A DNA stretch of 64,000 nt from Mycoplasma parvum str. Indiana (lineage in GTDB: Bacteria > Bacillota_I > Bacilli_A > Mycoplasmatales > Mycoplasmoidaceae), in assembly GCF_000477415.1 (NCBI RefSeq), contig NC_022575.1, positions 496,001 through 560,000 on the forward strand, written 5' to 3'. The stretch's first letter is position 1; each line of letters opens with the position of its first letter. The notes beneath the pieces are model-generated. The model made no database searches. It saw only the letters and a program-made list of their open reading frames with translations, and was not told the DNA's origin. Shown here piece by piece: positions 10,914 through 22,044 of the stretch. The position numbers were made by a program, and so were the translations under genes.

Positions 10914-12014
10914 TTAACTTTTTTTAACTACAGTAGCACTCTTCTTATCTTTCTCTATTCTAGTAACAGCATCAAGTTTATCTTGATAATTTTTTACATC
11001 TTCTCTTAATCTAATATTTTCTTTTTCAACATAATCTAATCTATCATGAGTTTTTCTATCATATTCATTAAATCTAGAAATTTGAGCATTTATTTTCCTC
11101 AAATCTTCTTGTTTTATAGTTATCTCTTGATAATATTTCTTTAATTTTTCGTTTATTCTATTTAAATACTTAATTAATTGTTTAGTTAAAGATCTATATA
11201 AAAGAGTCTGATTATCCAGCAAATAAGCTATTCTATCTTGAATATGATAGGCTGTTTTGAAATCTGTAGGAGTATGTGTTTCTTGCAATCTAGATAAGAA
11301 ATCGAAAAATACTTTATGCGCTTCGCAAAGCTCATTAATTAATTCAGGCTCTGCGAGAGGAAAATCTTTCAAATTGTAGGTAAGAGATAGTCTTTGATCT
11401 TCCTTTTCATCTTTTTCTCTTTCTTTTAACATCTTGTCATGTTCTTCATCTTCTAAATCTTTTTCTACATTTCTAGAAGAAAGAGGGCCTTTAGGAAATA
11501 AATTATCAACATCTAAATTTTCTTGTATGGTTTGCATTTTTAAAAGATCAAGAGGAGCTGATTCTTCTTTTTCTTTTAATTTTTTAAAAGGATTTTTCTT
11601 CCCTTTCTCTTTTTTAAGAGAATCCTCTAATAATTTATCTGCTTCTTTTGGCTTTTTTACTCTTCTTTTGGCTTCTTTTTCATCTCCCTTCTTTTTTATG
11701 CCTTTAATGGATTTATTAACAGCTGGAAGCACAATATTTTCTTTCCCTATTTTTTCTGCAGGTTTAACTAAAGATTCTTTTTCTTTAATTTCTTCTAATT
11801 TATCTTCAATTTGTTTTTCACTAAGCACCTTTCTCTCTTTTTCTGTAAGCTTAGAAGATTTATCTCCCCAATCTATAACTTCTCCATATTCAAAGTAATA
11901 ATTGAAAGGTTTTTTTTCAAGATTTTTTACTTCCCAGATTACCTCATTTTCCAGTTGAATATCCGCTTCATACAAAAGATTGATAATCTTTTTCTTTTTA
12001 AATCAGAAAAGCAT
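10914..12014 (-). CDS. Hypothetical charged coiled-coil protein
   Basis: I do not recognise this 366-aa protein. It starts at ATG 12012-12014 (MLFWFKKKKIINLLYEADIQ), with a UGA-coded Trp at residue 4. Residues 55-190 are very rich in Lys and Glu and look disordered. From about 215 to the end the pattern is a long coiled coil (KQLIKYLNRINEKLKKYYQE, DRLDYVEKENIRLREDV). There is no export signal or membrane segment. It is the last of three unknown genes reading toward potA (13425-14741, 12088-13416, this one), separated from potA by a hairpin. A cytoskeletal or scaffold role would fit a wall-less cell but is speculation. Confidence 0.8.
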
Positions 12015-12087
12015 TTTTAAAATCAATTAACTAAGCTGAATTTTAAAGCTTATTTTTAATATTTATAGCTTTAAACATTAAATTTTT

Positions 12088-13416
12088 TTAAAGTTCACTT
12101 AACTTTACATTATTTTTGAGAGAACTTTGATATTCCTTAGCCCAATAAATACTTGGTTGAGAAAAGGAATTATATTTATAATCCTCAGTTATCATTTTCT
12201 TCTCAAAAGAAGGGGATAATCCTTCACAATTTAAAGCATCATTATCAATTAAAAATGCAGCTCTAAGTTTATTTCTTCAATAAAATCTTCTAATTAATTT
12301 TGCACTCAATTTTATTAATACAGCATTACTTAGGCTAGTAAAGGGATTAAAGGCGCTGTAACATTTCAAAGAGAAATCGTTAATATTAAATCTCTTAATT
12401 TTTCCAAAACTTTTCCACTCTCTAGCATTCAACTTTTGAAAGAAAATGGTAGATAAGAAAAAATGAGATGGGGATAAACATAACAAATTATCTCCAACAG
12501 TTTTTTTACCACTCACATAATTATCTTTCAGTGAAACTTTTTTAATCATATTTTCAGTAATTTTGTATTTCTTAAATTCATGAAAAATACCATCAAATTC
12601 CGGAAGAAGCGAATACAAAAGTGCTGAAGATTTAATAGGCAATACTAAAAATGGTTGTTCATTCAATAATTTATTAAGACTATTTAAATGAGGAGCTAAC
12701 TCCTTATTTATTGATAATTTCAATTCTTCTTTACTTAAGAAATTTTCAAAATATTGTGCTTTTAAGGAATTTATTAAAGAATTATCTTCAAGGGAATAAT
12801 GATAAATATCATATTCAGAAAATTTTTCATTGAATTCTTTATGCAAAGGAGTTTCGAAAAATTTAGAAGAGAATTTTAAATTAGACCAATATTTGGGTTT
12901 TTCTTTTTCATTTTCATCTAAAACAGAAATACCTTTTGTCGAAGAAATAGAAATATTTTCTAATGTTTTGGTATAGAAATCAAAAGGTTTTAAATATTGA
13001 TAAATCCAAAAATATTTATTCAATAATGGTAAAAATGGCTTTGTCTTAAATGATTTACCTTTTATAGCTGATTTTTCATTAGGGATAGGGACAACTTTAT
13101 AAGGGAATTTAAATAAATCTTTGGTTGTTTCCCTTTGACAGCAATCTAGAGAAATGTGTTTAAATCTAGATTTCCACTGAAATTCAACAGAAGAAGAAGC
13201 TTTTTTAAATTTTTTCTTGCGAATTTGTCAAAGTTGTTTTTGAAATTTTTCAAATTTTTTCTGATTATCTAAAGAAAGTTTAGGAGAAATAAAACAATCT
13301 TGAGACAGTTCAAATTGATGAGATAATTTCTTAAATTTTTTATTTCATCTTCTTTCATCTCTAGCCTCTCGTCTTTTACTTTTTCTCTTTTTTTCTATTG
13401 TTTTATCTGGAAACAT
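12088..13416 (-). CDS. Hypothetical basic protein
   Basis: This is an unrecognised 442-aa protein. The ATG at 13414-13416 opens a strongly basic N-terminus (MFPDKTIEKKRKSKRREARD), followed by a Lys/Trp-rich region and then a long mixed region without membrane segments. The frame passes through several UGA codons. It follows the gene at 13425-14741 with only 8 bases between them, so the two are probably co-transcribed. The basic N-terminus could bind nucleic acid or the membrane face; nothing visible decides this. Confidence 0.78.
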
Positions 13417-13424
13417 TTAAAGTT

Positions 13425-14741
13425 CTAAAGCTCTGAAAATTCTTGTTTTATAGTTTTTAAACAATCTTCTAAATTAACACTGGAATTATTGATAGCTAAT
13501 CCATTGGCATCTAATAATTTGGCAGATTCCTTATCATATTTTTTTTGATAATAATCTAGAATATCCTCAAGTATTTGAAGATCTCCGCCAATTCTTAATT
13601 TAGGAATTCCTTCATATTTAAAAATAGGTCTTGTTTTGTAATCTTCAGAAAAAGAAAGAGTATCGCTACTATCTACCTCTGTTAAAGGATATACAATTTC
13701 TGGCTGATCCCAAGTAACTATATTAGTGTAAATGTATTTTTCTCTAAATCTATCAAAATATAGATTTATGAGTGGCAAGAAATGATAGAATCACTTCTCT
13801 TCAGGGTCTGTTCATTGAATATATTTCTTAGATACTTTAAGACCTTTTGCTCCCTCCATTTTTTTAGCTACTTCTTCTGGTGAAATATATTTCAACACCG
13901 ATCACTTTTCAGCTTTTTTAGCAATAAATTCAATAAATTTAGGAGGAGGTGATAAGTGAGTTTTTCCAGTTTGAAATAAATCTTCAGAATAAAAATAGGT
14001 TTTAAAGAAAAGATAAGGAATTGAATTATCTAAAGAAACAATTTTTTTTGTAGGAGGGGAAATCAAAGATAACAGAGGAGAAGTAGTTTTTCAACCTTTG
14101 AATTGAACATATTTAATATTGTCTGGCTTTATTGAATCATATTGCAAGGAAAGTCTTTGGGAGATTTCATGAATTTTTAACTCTATCTCCTCGCATTCGC
14201 GAGATAGATTTAATTGAACTAATTCAGAAAAAACTAATTCTTTTTTAAGCTTCAAGTTTTCATCATTAACTTCTTTTTGTAGAAGATCAAAATTAATTAA
14301 TTGAAAATAAGAACTTAAATTATCAGCAGTTGAAAAAGAACTTTTACTAAGTTCATTTAAAAAAGATAAATATTTATTATTTTTTTCAATTTCCATTTCT
14401 TCATTCTCGAAATGTAAATAATCTAAAAATAATAAAGCTTTAGATTTAATTTCTTTATGAAAATATTCATTATTTAAAGAATGAAGTTCAGAAAAATTAT
14501 CTTTTTTCTTAATGTATTTTTTAAGAACATTTGCTTTATTGGAGAGAAAATCTTGAGCTTTAAGTAAATTACCAAAATTATTAGATAATTTTCGAATAAT
14601 TCATTTTTTATCTTCTAATAAAGAGCTTGAATTTAATTTCCATTCATGTAATTTATTAGAAAAAGAAAGATTTCTAGAAAAAGAGGAAAAATCCTCTTTT
14701 TTTGTTTTCTTACTAGTTAATGTTTTGGTTTTTTTGGGCAT
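13425..14741 (-). CDS. Hypothetical protein with helical N-terminal half
   Basis: This is an unrecognised 438-aa protein. The ATG at 14739-14741 gives MPKKTKTLTSKKTKKEDFSS; the first 230 residues are mostly helical and charged, with coiled-coil character around ELVFSELVQLNLSRECEEIE. The C-terminal half is more mixed, with the segment PLINLYFDRFREKYIYTNIV. The start overlaps the end of deoD by 29 bases, so this gene is likely expressed as the tail of the gpmI-deoD transcript. With the two following genes it forms an unknown three-gene block conserved in style: large, charged, cytoplasmic. Confidence 0.78.
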
Positions 14742-15456
14742 ATTTCACTAATATTTCTAATCCCAATATAAACATTCTACTTAAATTTTCTTCTCTTTCT
14801 TTTCTAGTAAGTTCAACAACCTTATTAGATACTTCTATATCTGAAACATTTAAGATAGTTAGAAATTTCTTTTTATGATATAAAGCATTAATAGCTAAAG
14901 CATAGCTTTCCATTTCAACAGTATCACATCCTGTTTTTAATCCCATTTCAGATAATGAATACTTAGAATAAAAATTATCTGTTGAAAAATTTTTAACAGG
15001 TTTTAAAGGATATTTTAAATCTAAAGCTGTCTCTCTAGCCAGCTTTAGTAACTCAAAATCAACTCTAATATCTCCATTAGGCTGCATATCCAATAATTCA
15101 GCATAATTGGAATTAGAACTAATACTTTCCACTAAAACTAATTCATTTAGTTCTATATGTTGTGAAAGACCTCCGCAAGTACCTAATCTAATGACTAGTT
15201 CTGCATCATATATTTCGGGAGCGAATAATTCATAACTATATATTCCCATAGAACCCATACCCATTCCATGGGCCATTAAAGATATTTCTACATTTTTGTA
15301 AGTTCCTGTATAACAATAAATATTTCTAACTTCACTTAAAAGCTTTAAATTTTTTAAATATGTCTCAGCTATTCTCTTGCATCTTAAAGGATCTCCAGTA
15401 ACTAATACTAATTTAGAAATGGAATTTTTAGGGGCGCTATTATGTGCTGTAGACAT
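14713..15456 (-). CDS. deoD: Purine nucleoside phosphorylase, DeoD type
   Basis: DeoD splits purine (deoxy)nucleosides with phosphate, releasing the base for salvage and the sugar phosphate for energy. It is 247 aa from the ATG at 15454-15456 (MSTAHNSAPKNSISKLVLVT). I chose this over a TTG nine codons upstream because SAPK lies at the usual distance from the N-terminus. Motifs: phosphate loop TGDPLRCKRIAE, GMGMGSMGIYSYEL, RLGTCGGL, DTVEMESYAL (ribose contacts) and NVSDIEVSN with the catalytic Asp. It lies 5 bases after gpmI and reads into the unknown gene at 13425-14741. With tdk and upp it makes up the nucleotide-salvage set in this window. Confidence 0.95.
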   Translation of the reverse strand: MSTAHNSAPKNSISKLVLVTGDPLRCKRIAETYLKNLKLLSEVRNIYCYTGTYKNVEISLMAHGMGMGSMGIYSYELFAPEIYDAELVIRLGTCGGLSQHIELNELVLVESISSNSNYAELLDMQPNGDIRVDFELLKLARETALDLKYPLKPVKNFSTDNFYSKYSLSEMGLKTGCDTVEMESYALAINALYHKKKFLTILNVSDIEVSNKVVELTRKEREENLSRMFILGLEILVKYAQKNQNIN

Positions 15457-15461
15457 ATTTT

Positions 15462-16988
15462 TTAAGAAGTTATTAAAGAACAACCAGTCATCTCTATTGG
15501 TTGTTTTATCCCCAATATTTCTAATATAGTAGGTGCTATATCACCCAATTTACCCCCTTCTCTTAAGCTAAAAGAATTGTCACATAATATGAAAGGAACT
15601 GGAAATAATGTGTGTGCTGTATGAGGATCTCCCTTTTCATCCCTCATAATATCAGCATTTCCATGATCTGCCACTACTAATAAAGTATGTCCAGTTTTTT
15701 TAGTTAATTCATAAATTCTACCTAAGGATTTATCAACAGCTTCGCAAGCCTTAACAGTAGCATCAAAATCTCCAGAATGTCCTACCATATCCGGATTAGC
15801 AAAATTAATAATTACTAAATCTTGTTTTTGATTTAATACAGCTTCTTCTATTGAATCGCAGAGTTCATGAATAGACATTTCTGGTGCTTTATCATAAGTT
15901 CCCACTTTAGGCGAAGGAACTATAATTTTTTGAATTCCCTTAAATTCTTTTTCCACTCCTCCATCCAAAAAATAAGTTACATGGGGGTATTTTTCGCTTT
16001 CTGCAGCTCTTAATTGAGTTTTAGCTGCAGCCTCAACAACTTCTCCCAATGTATTTTTTAATTCTAAAGATGGAAAAAATACATTAGTTAAATTAATTCC
16101 CTCATAATCAAAAATTGAATATAAAGAAATAGACTTAGGAACTAAATTAGATGTATAATCATACAAATTTTTTGATCCAACTAATACATGTGAAAGTTGT
16201 TTAGCTCTATCCGGCCTAAAATTGAGAAAAACTACTTTATCTCCTCTTTTTAAACCAGATAAAGATGAAATATATTCTGAAGAGGCGGCTGGAAGAATAA
16301 ATTCATCAGTAATGCCTTCACTATACTGAGATGAAATATACTCTTTGGGGCAACTAAATTGATCTATTCCATCTTCAAGAGTAATAACTTTTAATACTTT
16401 TTCTAGTCTATCCCAATTTTTATCTCTATCCATAGCATAATATCTACCAGAAATAGTTGCTAAAACAGCATTATTTTCCCTTAATTTCTGTACTATCTCT
16501 TCTAAATCAATTGAAAATTGATTAGGAGGGACATCTCTTCCATCACTAAAGAGATGAGTGAATACTTTTATACCCTGATTATTAGTTACTTTTAAAAATT
16601 CATATAAATGTTCTAAATGAGAATGAACTCCTCCTTTAGAAGCGAGAATTAATACATGTAAATTAGAACCACTATCTTTTTTTAATTCTTCTATTAATTC
16701 TTTAATAGCTTTTATTTGAGAGAATTCCCCTCTCTTTATAGCTTGATTAATTCTATAAAGACCTGTTTCTACAATTCTTCCAGCACCTATATTCAAATGA
16801 CCAACTTCTGAATTACCCATTTGTAAATTAGGTAAACCTACTGCTTCACCAGAAGCAGTTAGTGTAGTAAAAGGGAAGTCTTTCTTTAGTTGATCAAAAT
16901 TAGGAGTTTTTGCGTGAAAAATAGCATTTCATGCTTTTTCTTCTCTATATCCTCAACCATCTAAGATAGTTAAAACTACTTTCTTAAT
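15462..16988 (-). CDS. gpmI: Phosphoglycerate mutase, cofactor-independent
   Basis: This glycolytic enzyme interconverts 3- and 2-phosphoglycerate with two Mn ions in the alkaline-phosphatase fold. It is 508 aa, the normal length. All key motifs are present: LDGWG (metal Asp; its Trp is a UGA codon), MGNSEVGHLN with the phosphorylated Ser, GGVHSHLEH, DGRDVPP, SGRYYAMDRD, NFRPDRAKQLS, KYPHVTYF, NFANPDMVGHSG, VADHGNAD and DPHTAHT. No ATG, GTG or TTG precedes LDGWG in frame: after the stop at 16998-17000 the choices are ATC (16992) or ATT (16986-16988), and ATT AAG AAA matches the family start MKK. It follows tpiA by 37 bases, a glycolysis pair. Function is certain; the start is inferred. Confidence 0.96.
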
Positions 16989-17025
16989 TGAGATTTTTTA
17001 AATAATTCTTATTGAAAAACTATTA

Positions 17026-17736
17026 TTACCTATCCATAACCATTTCTCACAAATTATGAACATTTAAAGAAGCTGAACCCACTAATATTCCATCTATAAC
17101 AGGTTCAGCTAAATATTTCTTGTAATTCTCTTGATTTACAGAACCTCCATATAATAAATTAATTTTTTTTCCAGCTTCTCCTCACATATCCGTCGCTAAT
17201 TCTCTAATTGCAATTAAATTCTTTACTGCAACATCTACAGGCATAGCTTGCCCACTACCTATAGCACTTATAGGTTCAAAAGCTATAGATATCTTTTCAG
17301 CAGTTTTTGCATTCAAAAAAAATAATTCATTCTTTATTTCCTTTAATGGATCTTTCCCGCAACAATAAATTACATTAAAACCATTAAGTATTGCTGTTCT
17401 GACTTTTTTGGAAATAATATCTTCCGTTTGACCAGATTGCCTACATTCAGAATGTCCTATTAAAGTTGAATAAATCTTAATGGAATTCAATTGAGGAGCT
17501 GAAATAGAAGAAGTATAAGCTCCTTTTTCAGCATAATGTACATCTTGCGCAAATATTTGAAGATGACTTCCTAACTCTTCGGCTGTTTTTTCTAAATAAA
17601 TATAAGGAATAGAAAGTCCCAATTTATGCTTAGGGCTTTCATTTTGTAATTTCTTTCTCAATTCCATTAAATAAAAGACCATTTCATGCTTTAAAAGATT
17701 CATTTTTAAATTTCCTACGATAACTTTTTTAATCAT
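17026..17736 (-). CDS. tpiA: Triosephosphate isomerase
   Basis: TpiA interconverts dihydroxyacetone phosphate and glyceraldehyde 3-phosphate in glycolysis. It is 236 aa from the ATG at 17734-17736. Catalytic residues are visible: Asn/Lys in VGNLKMN (residues 8-12), the catalytic His in IGHSECR, the catalytic Glu in AFEPISAIGSG, and the phosphate loop LLYGGSVN. Family length is about 250, so it is complete. It is the first gene of the pair tpiA-gpmI and lies 14 bases after the membrane-protein gene at 17751-18794. Confidence 0.97.
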
Positions 17737-17750
17737 TACTTAATAGAAGT

Positions 17751-18794
17751 TTATTTTTTAAAAATCCTCAAACTCTTATTAAATACTGAAGTTATTAGTC
17801 TTTTAAAGACTATATAAAAGACCAATCCTACAATACAAAAGATAATACAACAAATTGTTTTATCTCTTTTATTAATTCTGAATATTCTTTCTCTAATTTC
17901 TTGATTCATGTTATATTCATTCAAACCAAAAAGTCAATAAATTTTTCTGATTTTCAATCTAAGTATTGGATTTGAAAGAAGAATAATTAAAAAACCAAAT
18001 CCAAATGAAAATATTCCCCCCATAGACATTCAAGAATGTCAGCATTTATTTTCAGTAACTTTGAAAAGTCATCACAGACAGCAGCAATCTTTCCCATTGC
18101 AAGTCTTTCCGCAGCAGCAACAATTAGCTCCTGTTCCCTTGCCGCAACAACAATTCTTTCCATCAGCTCCATTTATCAAACAACAAACACCTCAAGCAAT
18201 ATTTCCATAAGCTAAACTAATAAGACCTAATCCCATAAACAATACTGCAAGTCAAAACAAATTAACTCTTCAAGCATATAAACCCATAAGTCTCTTAATA
18301 TATCCCCTAGTAAGTGCTGTAGGCAAATATCCCTCAATGCTATATTGTTTTTCCCTCTTATATTGTCTGCTCTTGGAAAATAAATTTTTCATATAACCTC
18401 CTCAAAAGAGATCTAGAAGTCCCAAACCAATTTGGGTAGGAATTTGCTTTTCAAGACCGCTAAAAGTACTTGAAGTTATTAAAGGACTACTCAGCTTAAG
18501 ACCAAATGAAGAATTTCCCCCTCAAAGAGCTACATTTTCAGCTATAGAGAAAACCAAATAAGCTAAAGTCAAAAATATATTAAACCATAAAGTAAGTCAA
18601 CAATTTCTACACATTTTGCGGTAATATTTTTTCATGTCAGGTAGTTGTAGGTGAGCCCCATATGGATCGGGGCCAAGTACTTTTACATTAGATTTTTCTT
18701 CCCCATGCTCTTTAATTTCACCTTTAATATCATCATGTTTAGAACCCAATAAACTTGAAGCTATAGAATTAGCGGGAAGATTGGCTTGAACCAT
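17751..18794 (-). CDS. Membrane protein with a cysteine-cluster loop
   Basis: I do not recognise this 347-aa integral membrane protein (ATG 18792-18794). A soluble N-terminus of about 65 residues ends in MCRNC, followed by about five to six hydrophobic segments. Between two of them (bases about 18074-18157, residues about 212-240) lies a Gly/Lys spacer loop carrying eleven cysteines in runs of three, four, one and three (CCCGKG, CCCCGKTC, KDCCC), preceded by GVCC. Such CC-rich loops look able to bind a soft metal such as Zn or Cu(I), but no known metal-transporter motif (for example CPC) is present. Similar clusters recur in other envelope proteins here (FtsH, the 34723-34992 protein). A role in metal handling is inference. 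Confidence 0.8.
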
Positions 18795-18849
18795 TCTAGC
18801 CTATATCTTTAAAAAATTTTGAAAACTATCTCAGCCTAAAAATTTAAAA

Positions 18850-19617
18850 CTATAAATTTTTTAAAGATATTTCACTAATTCTTTTTAGCTCTGATGAAAA
18901 AGTTTCATTAATTCCTTTATTAAAAAATCCTTCCCGAGTAATATTCATACTTCTTTTTAATTTACCCAACTTCTCCTCATTATCAGTAATTTCTTTTATT
19001 AATTCTTCCAATCTATTGAATTGGGAGAAATACAAAGCTCCTACTTCTTCTTTTTTGGCTTCAGCTAGATTATCTAATATTCTTCCCAAAGAAATTATTT
19101 GATAATCTATATGAGCCATTTTGGAAGCATAACTTTTATCTAACAATTTTTGAGAATCTAATAAAAGGGAAATTTTCCCTTTTAACTTAACAGTATACTG
19201 AATTCCTTCGGTATGATCACTATACAATTGAAGAAATTGTCTATATTCTTTAGATTGAGGCAATTTTTCAGAATTATAGTTAGCTATAAAAGGAGAAGAA
19301 ATTCTAACTGAATAAAGAAGAGTATCCATTTGTTTTTCTAATTTAGAATTATTCAGCTTTAATTCAAATAATTTATCTAAATGATCCATTAATTCTCTCT
19401 TTATAGATGAAGACAAAACATCATATAAAGAGAGAATATTACTCTTCTGTAGTTTTAACTCCCCTAATAATTTTTCAATACTAAGAACTCCATCTATAGA
19501 AGAAAGATGAAGTAAAGTATTACTTACTTTTTCCTCTAAAGACATCTCTTCTGAATAAACTCAGTCAGCACTAAAACTAGCACTCTTTATTTCTCTTTTT
19601 TCTTCAGAAGAAGACAT
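18850..19617 (-). CDS. Hypothetical coiled-coil protein
   Basis: This is an unrecognised 255-aa protein. The ATG at 19615-19617 (MSSSEEKREIKSASF) is followed by a UGA Trp at residue 19. Almost the whole chain is predicted helical coiled coil, with LysGlu-rich heptads such as RLEELIKEITDNEEKLGKLK near the C-terminus. It has no export signal or membrane segment. It lies 45 bases after lepA and 55 bases before the Cys-cluster membrane protein, all on the same strand. Function unknown. Confidence 0.8.
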
Positions 19618-19662
19618 CTTTTAAATACTAATAAAACCTATAAATTAAGTTTATTTTATTTA

Positions 19663-21507
19663 TTAATTAGTATTAGTTGAAATTAAAGATCTAAAAAATG
19701 AATGAGGTAATTGCAATTTAGAGCTCTCTTTCATTTTCTTTTTTCCTTGAGCTTGTCTTTCCCATAATTTCTTTTTTCTAGATATATCTCCCCCATAACA
19801 TTTAGCGGCCACTGCTTTTCTCAAAGCTTTAACATTCTCTCTAGCAATAACTTTTCCTCCAATTTTAGCTTGCAAAGCGAGCTCATATAACTGTGGCGGA
19901 ACATTTTCTTTTAATTTCAATAATATCTCTCTAGATTTAGAAATAGCTTCACTACTTTCTGCTAAAAAACTTAGTTCAGAATACTCTAAATTATTGATTC
20001 ATATAGTTACTTTAGATAAAGATAATGGATGATAATCCCCTAATAAGTAACTATATGTTATATACCCTTTAGTAATAGAATAAAGGGCGTGAACAAAAGA
20101 AGAATTAAGTTCACTTAAAGGTAAAGAATACTCTACTATTAATTGAGTATTCTCTATTCCTTCTCTAACTAAAGAAATTAAATAAGTAGATCTTCTAGAA
20201 GAAATAAAACTCATAAATTCTTTCTCATATTCTGAAGATAGAGAAAGAGTTAAAAAAATATAAGGCTCTAAAAATTCACTTACAGTTGTTATGTCTGGCA
20301 TTTGAGAGCTAGCTGAAAAATAAAGTTCTTCTTTATTTTTCAAAATAGCTTTGTATTCAATAGTAGAAGGTCCACTAATTAGCTTTAATTTAAATTCTCG
20401 CTCTAATCTAGAAATAAGAATTTCAAGATGTAGTGGACCTAAAGCTCCTATGTTAGCTCCAAAACCTAATGAAGAAGATTGAGTAAAGCTATATTGAAAT
20501 GATGAATCCGATAACTTTAGTGCCTGTAAAGCACTAGAAAAAGAAGTTCTCTGGCCTTCATCATAAGGAGCTATAAAGCTAAAAATCATTGGTTTTAAAT
20601 GACCTATTCTATCTAAAGGAAGTAACTTCAATTCTTCCTCTGGAGGTATAGGATAAGAACAAATATGCTCTCCACTTTCTAATTGAAGCTCCTTAGGTAA
20701 AAAGAGATATATTCGCCCTACCTCTCCAGCAACTATCTTATCTAATCTCAAAGGCTTAGGAGTTAAAAATTCAATTTCTCTAACTCTTACCTTTAATTTA
20801 GATCTAATTAAATAAACTTCATCTCCTTTTTTGATTTCTCCGGAAAACATTCTTATCGTCAAGATTGTTCCCTTTTGATTATGATATTCAGCCTCAAAAA
20901 TGAGAGCACAAGTTTTACCTCCCTTAATAAAAGGAATATTTAACTTAGAACAATATTTATGTTCTTGAGGAGGTGTAACTTCCTCTATTAAACTATCTAA
21001 TAATTTAGGAACTCCCTCGCCCGTTCTTGCCGAAATGAAATGAAAATTATCAAAACAAAAGGGTTCTCCCTTCAATTGTGAAATTACTTCTTCTTTTCTA
21101 CCTTCAGAAACTAAAGGAGAGTCTATTTTATTTAAAACAGGAATTATTTTTAATCCCTCTTTTTTAGCTGTTTTAAATAAAGAGATTGTTTGAGCTTGCA
21201 CTCCTTTTGTTATATCTATAAGAAGTAAAGCTGCATCGGCTACTTTTAGACTTCTAAAAACTTCTGCGGAAAAATCTATATGTCCTGGAGTATCAATTAA
21301 ATTAAAAAAGTAGTCTTTCCAACTTAATCTAATTGCAGCTAATTTAATTGTTATTCCCTTTTCTTTTTCTAAATCCATACTATCTAGAAAGCAATTAGAA
21401 ATAGAAGAAGTGGGGAGATTAGAACATAGCTCTATAAATCTATCTGATAAAGTAGATTTGCCGTGATCTATATGAGCTATTATGCAGAAATTCCTTACTT
21501 TCATCAT
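19663..21507 (-). CDS. lepA: Elongation factor 4 (LepA), back-translocating GTPase
   Basis: LepA/EF4 is a ribosome-binding GTPase related to EF-G. It is 614 aa, family length about 600. I chose the ATG at 21505-21507 (MMKVRNFCIIAHIDHGKST); an in-frame TTG two codons upstream is less likely. GTPase motifs: G1 AHIDHGKST, the switch with KGITIKLAA, G3 DTPGH, G4 NKID, then domain II (GDEVYLIR) and EF-G-like domains with GFGANIGALGPLHLEI. The LepA-specific C-terminal domain is present (GGKVIARENVKALRKAVAAKC, then YGGDISRKKKLWERQAQGKK). One UGA Trp links the core and the C-terminal part near residue 505. Confidence 0.97.
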
Positions 21508-21513
21508 TATCAA

Positions 21514-22041
21514 TTAATAATGGCGATAAAGAGATTTCCTATATCTCTTTGAAAGAGAAAACGGCATATTAGTCAATATTTTTAATCTTCTAAATAATCA
21601 TTTTGAATAGGCTCTAGGGGCTAACTTAAGATAAGGTCATTCAAAATAAAGTATTTTCATTCCGAATTGATTTAGTATTTCTCAATCAATTAAAAAAGAA
21701 TGCAATATTTTGAAATGTCAACTTCTAACGCAACAAGAGCAAAATATAATATTCGCTCAACCTCCTAAAGATTTAATAAATAATTTATATTTTTTTATTT
21801 CTTCTTCACTAGCTTTTGAAGGGAATGTTTTTCAAAAGAAAAAAGAAATATTTTTGTATATCTTTTTGCTTCAATAAACCACATGTCTTCAAAAATAATC
21901 ATTTCAAACATTTTTTATTCAATTAAGAGTTCCTAATATTGCTTGATTTCAAATAATTCACTTAATAAATCTAAAGAATTTAATAATTGCACGATATTTA
22001 TTAATTAAGAAAACAGCAATTACTTGGATTGGATTAAACAT
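21514..22041 (-). CDS. Hypothetical Trp-rich basic protein
   Basis: This is an unrecognised 175-aa protein in a frame kept open only by reading UGA as Trp. It carries fifteen UGA-coded Trp, which makes it look like non-coding DNA in a standard scan. The ATG at 22039-22041 gives MFNPIQVIAVFLINKYRAII, and the stop lies 6 bases before the lepA start. It is very basic, with a segment FCSCCVRSWHFKILHSF in the middle and repeated Arg/Lys near the end (FRRLKILTNMPF, SKRYRKSLYRHY). The packing between tdk (3 bases) and lepA supports a real gene. It could bind nucleic acid or the membrane face; I cannot tell. Confidence 0.62.
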
Positions 22042-22044
22042 TAA

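Noticed and set aside
11434-11898. Plus-strand open frame of 154 codons (Ser/Phe-rich)
   Set aside because: It lies wholly inside the antisense of the Lys/Glu-rich coiled-coil gene; its Ser/Phe-rich composition is the complement of Lys/Glu codons.
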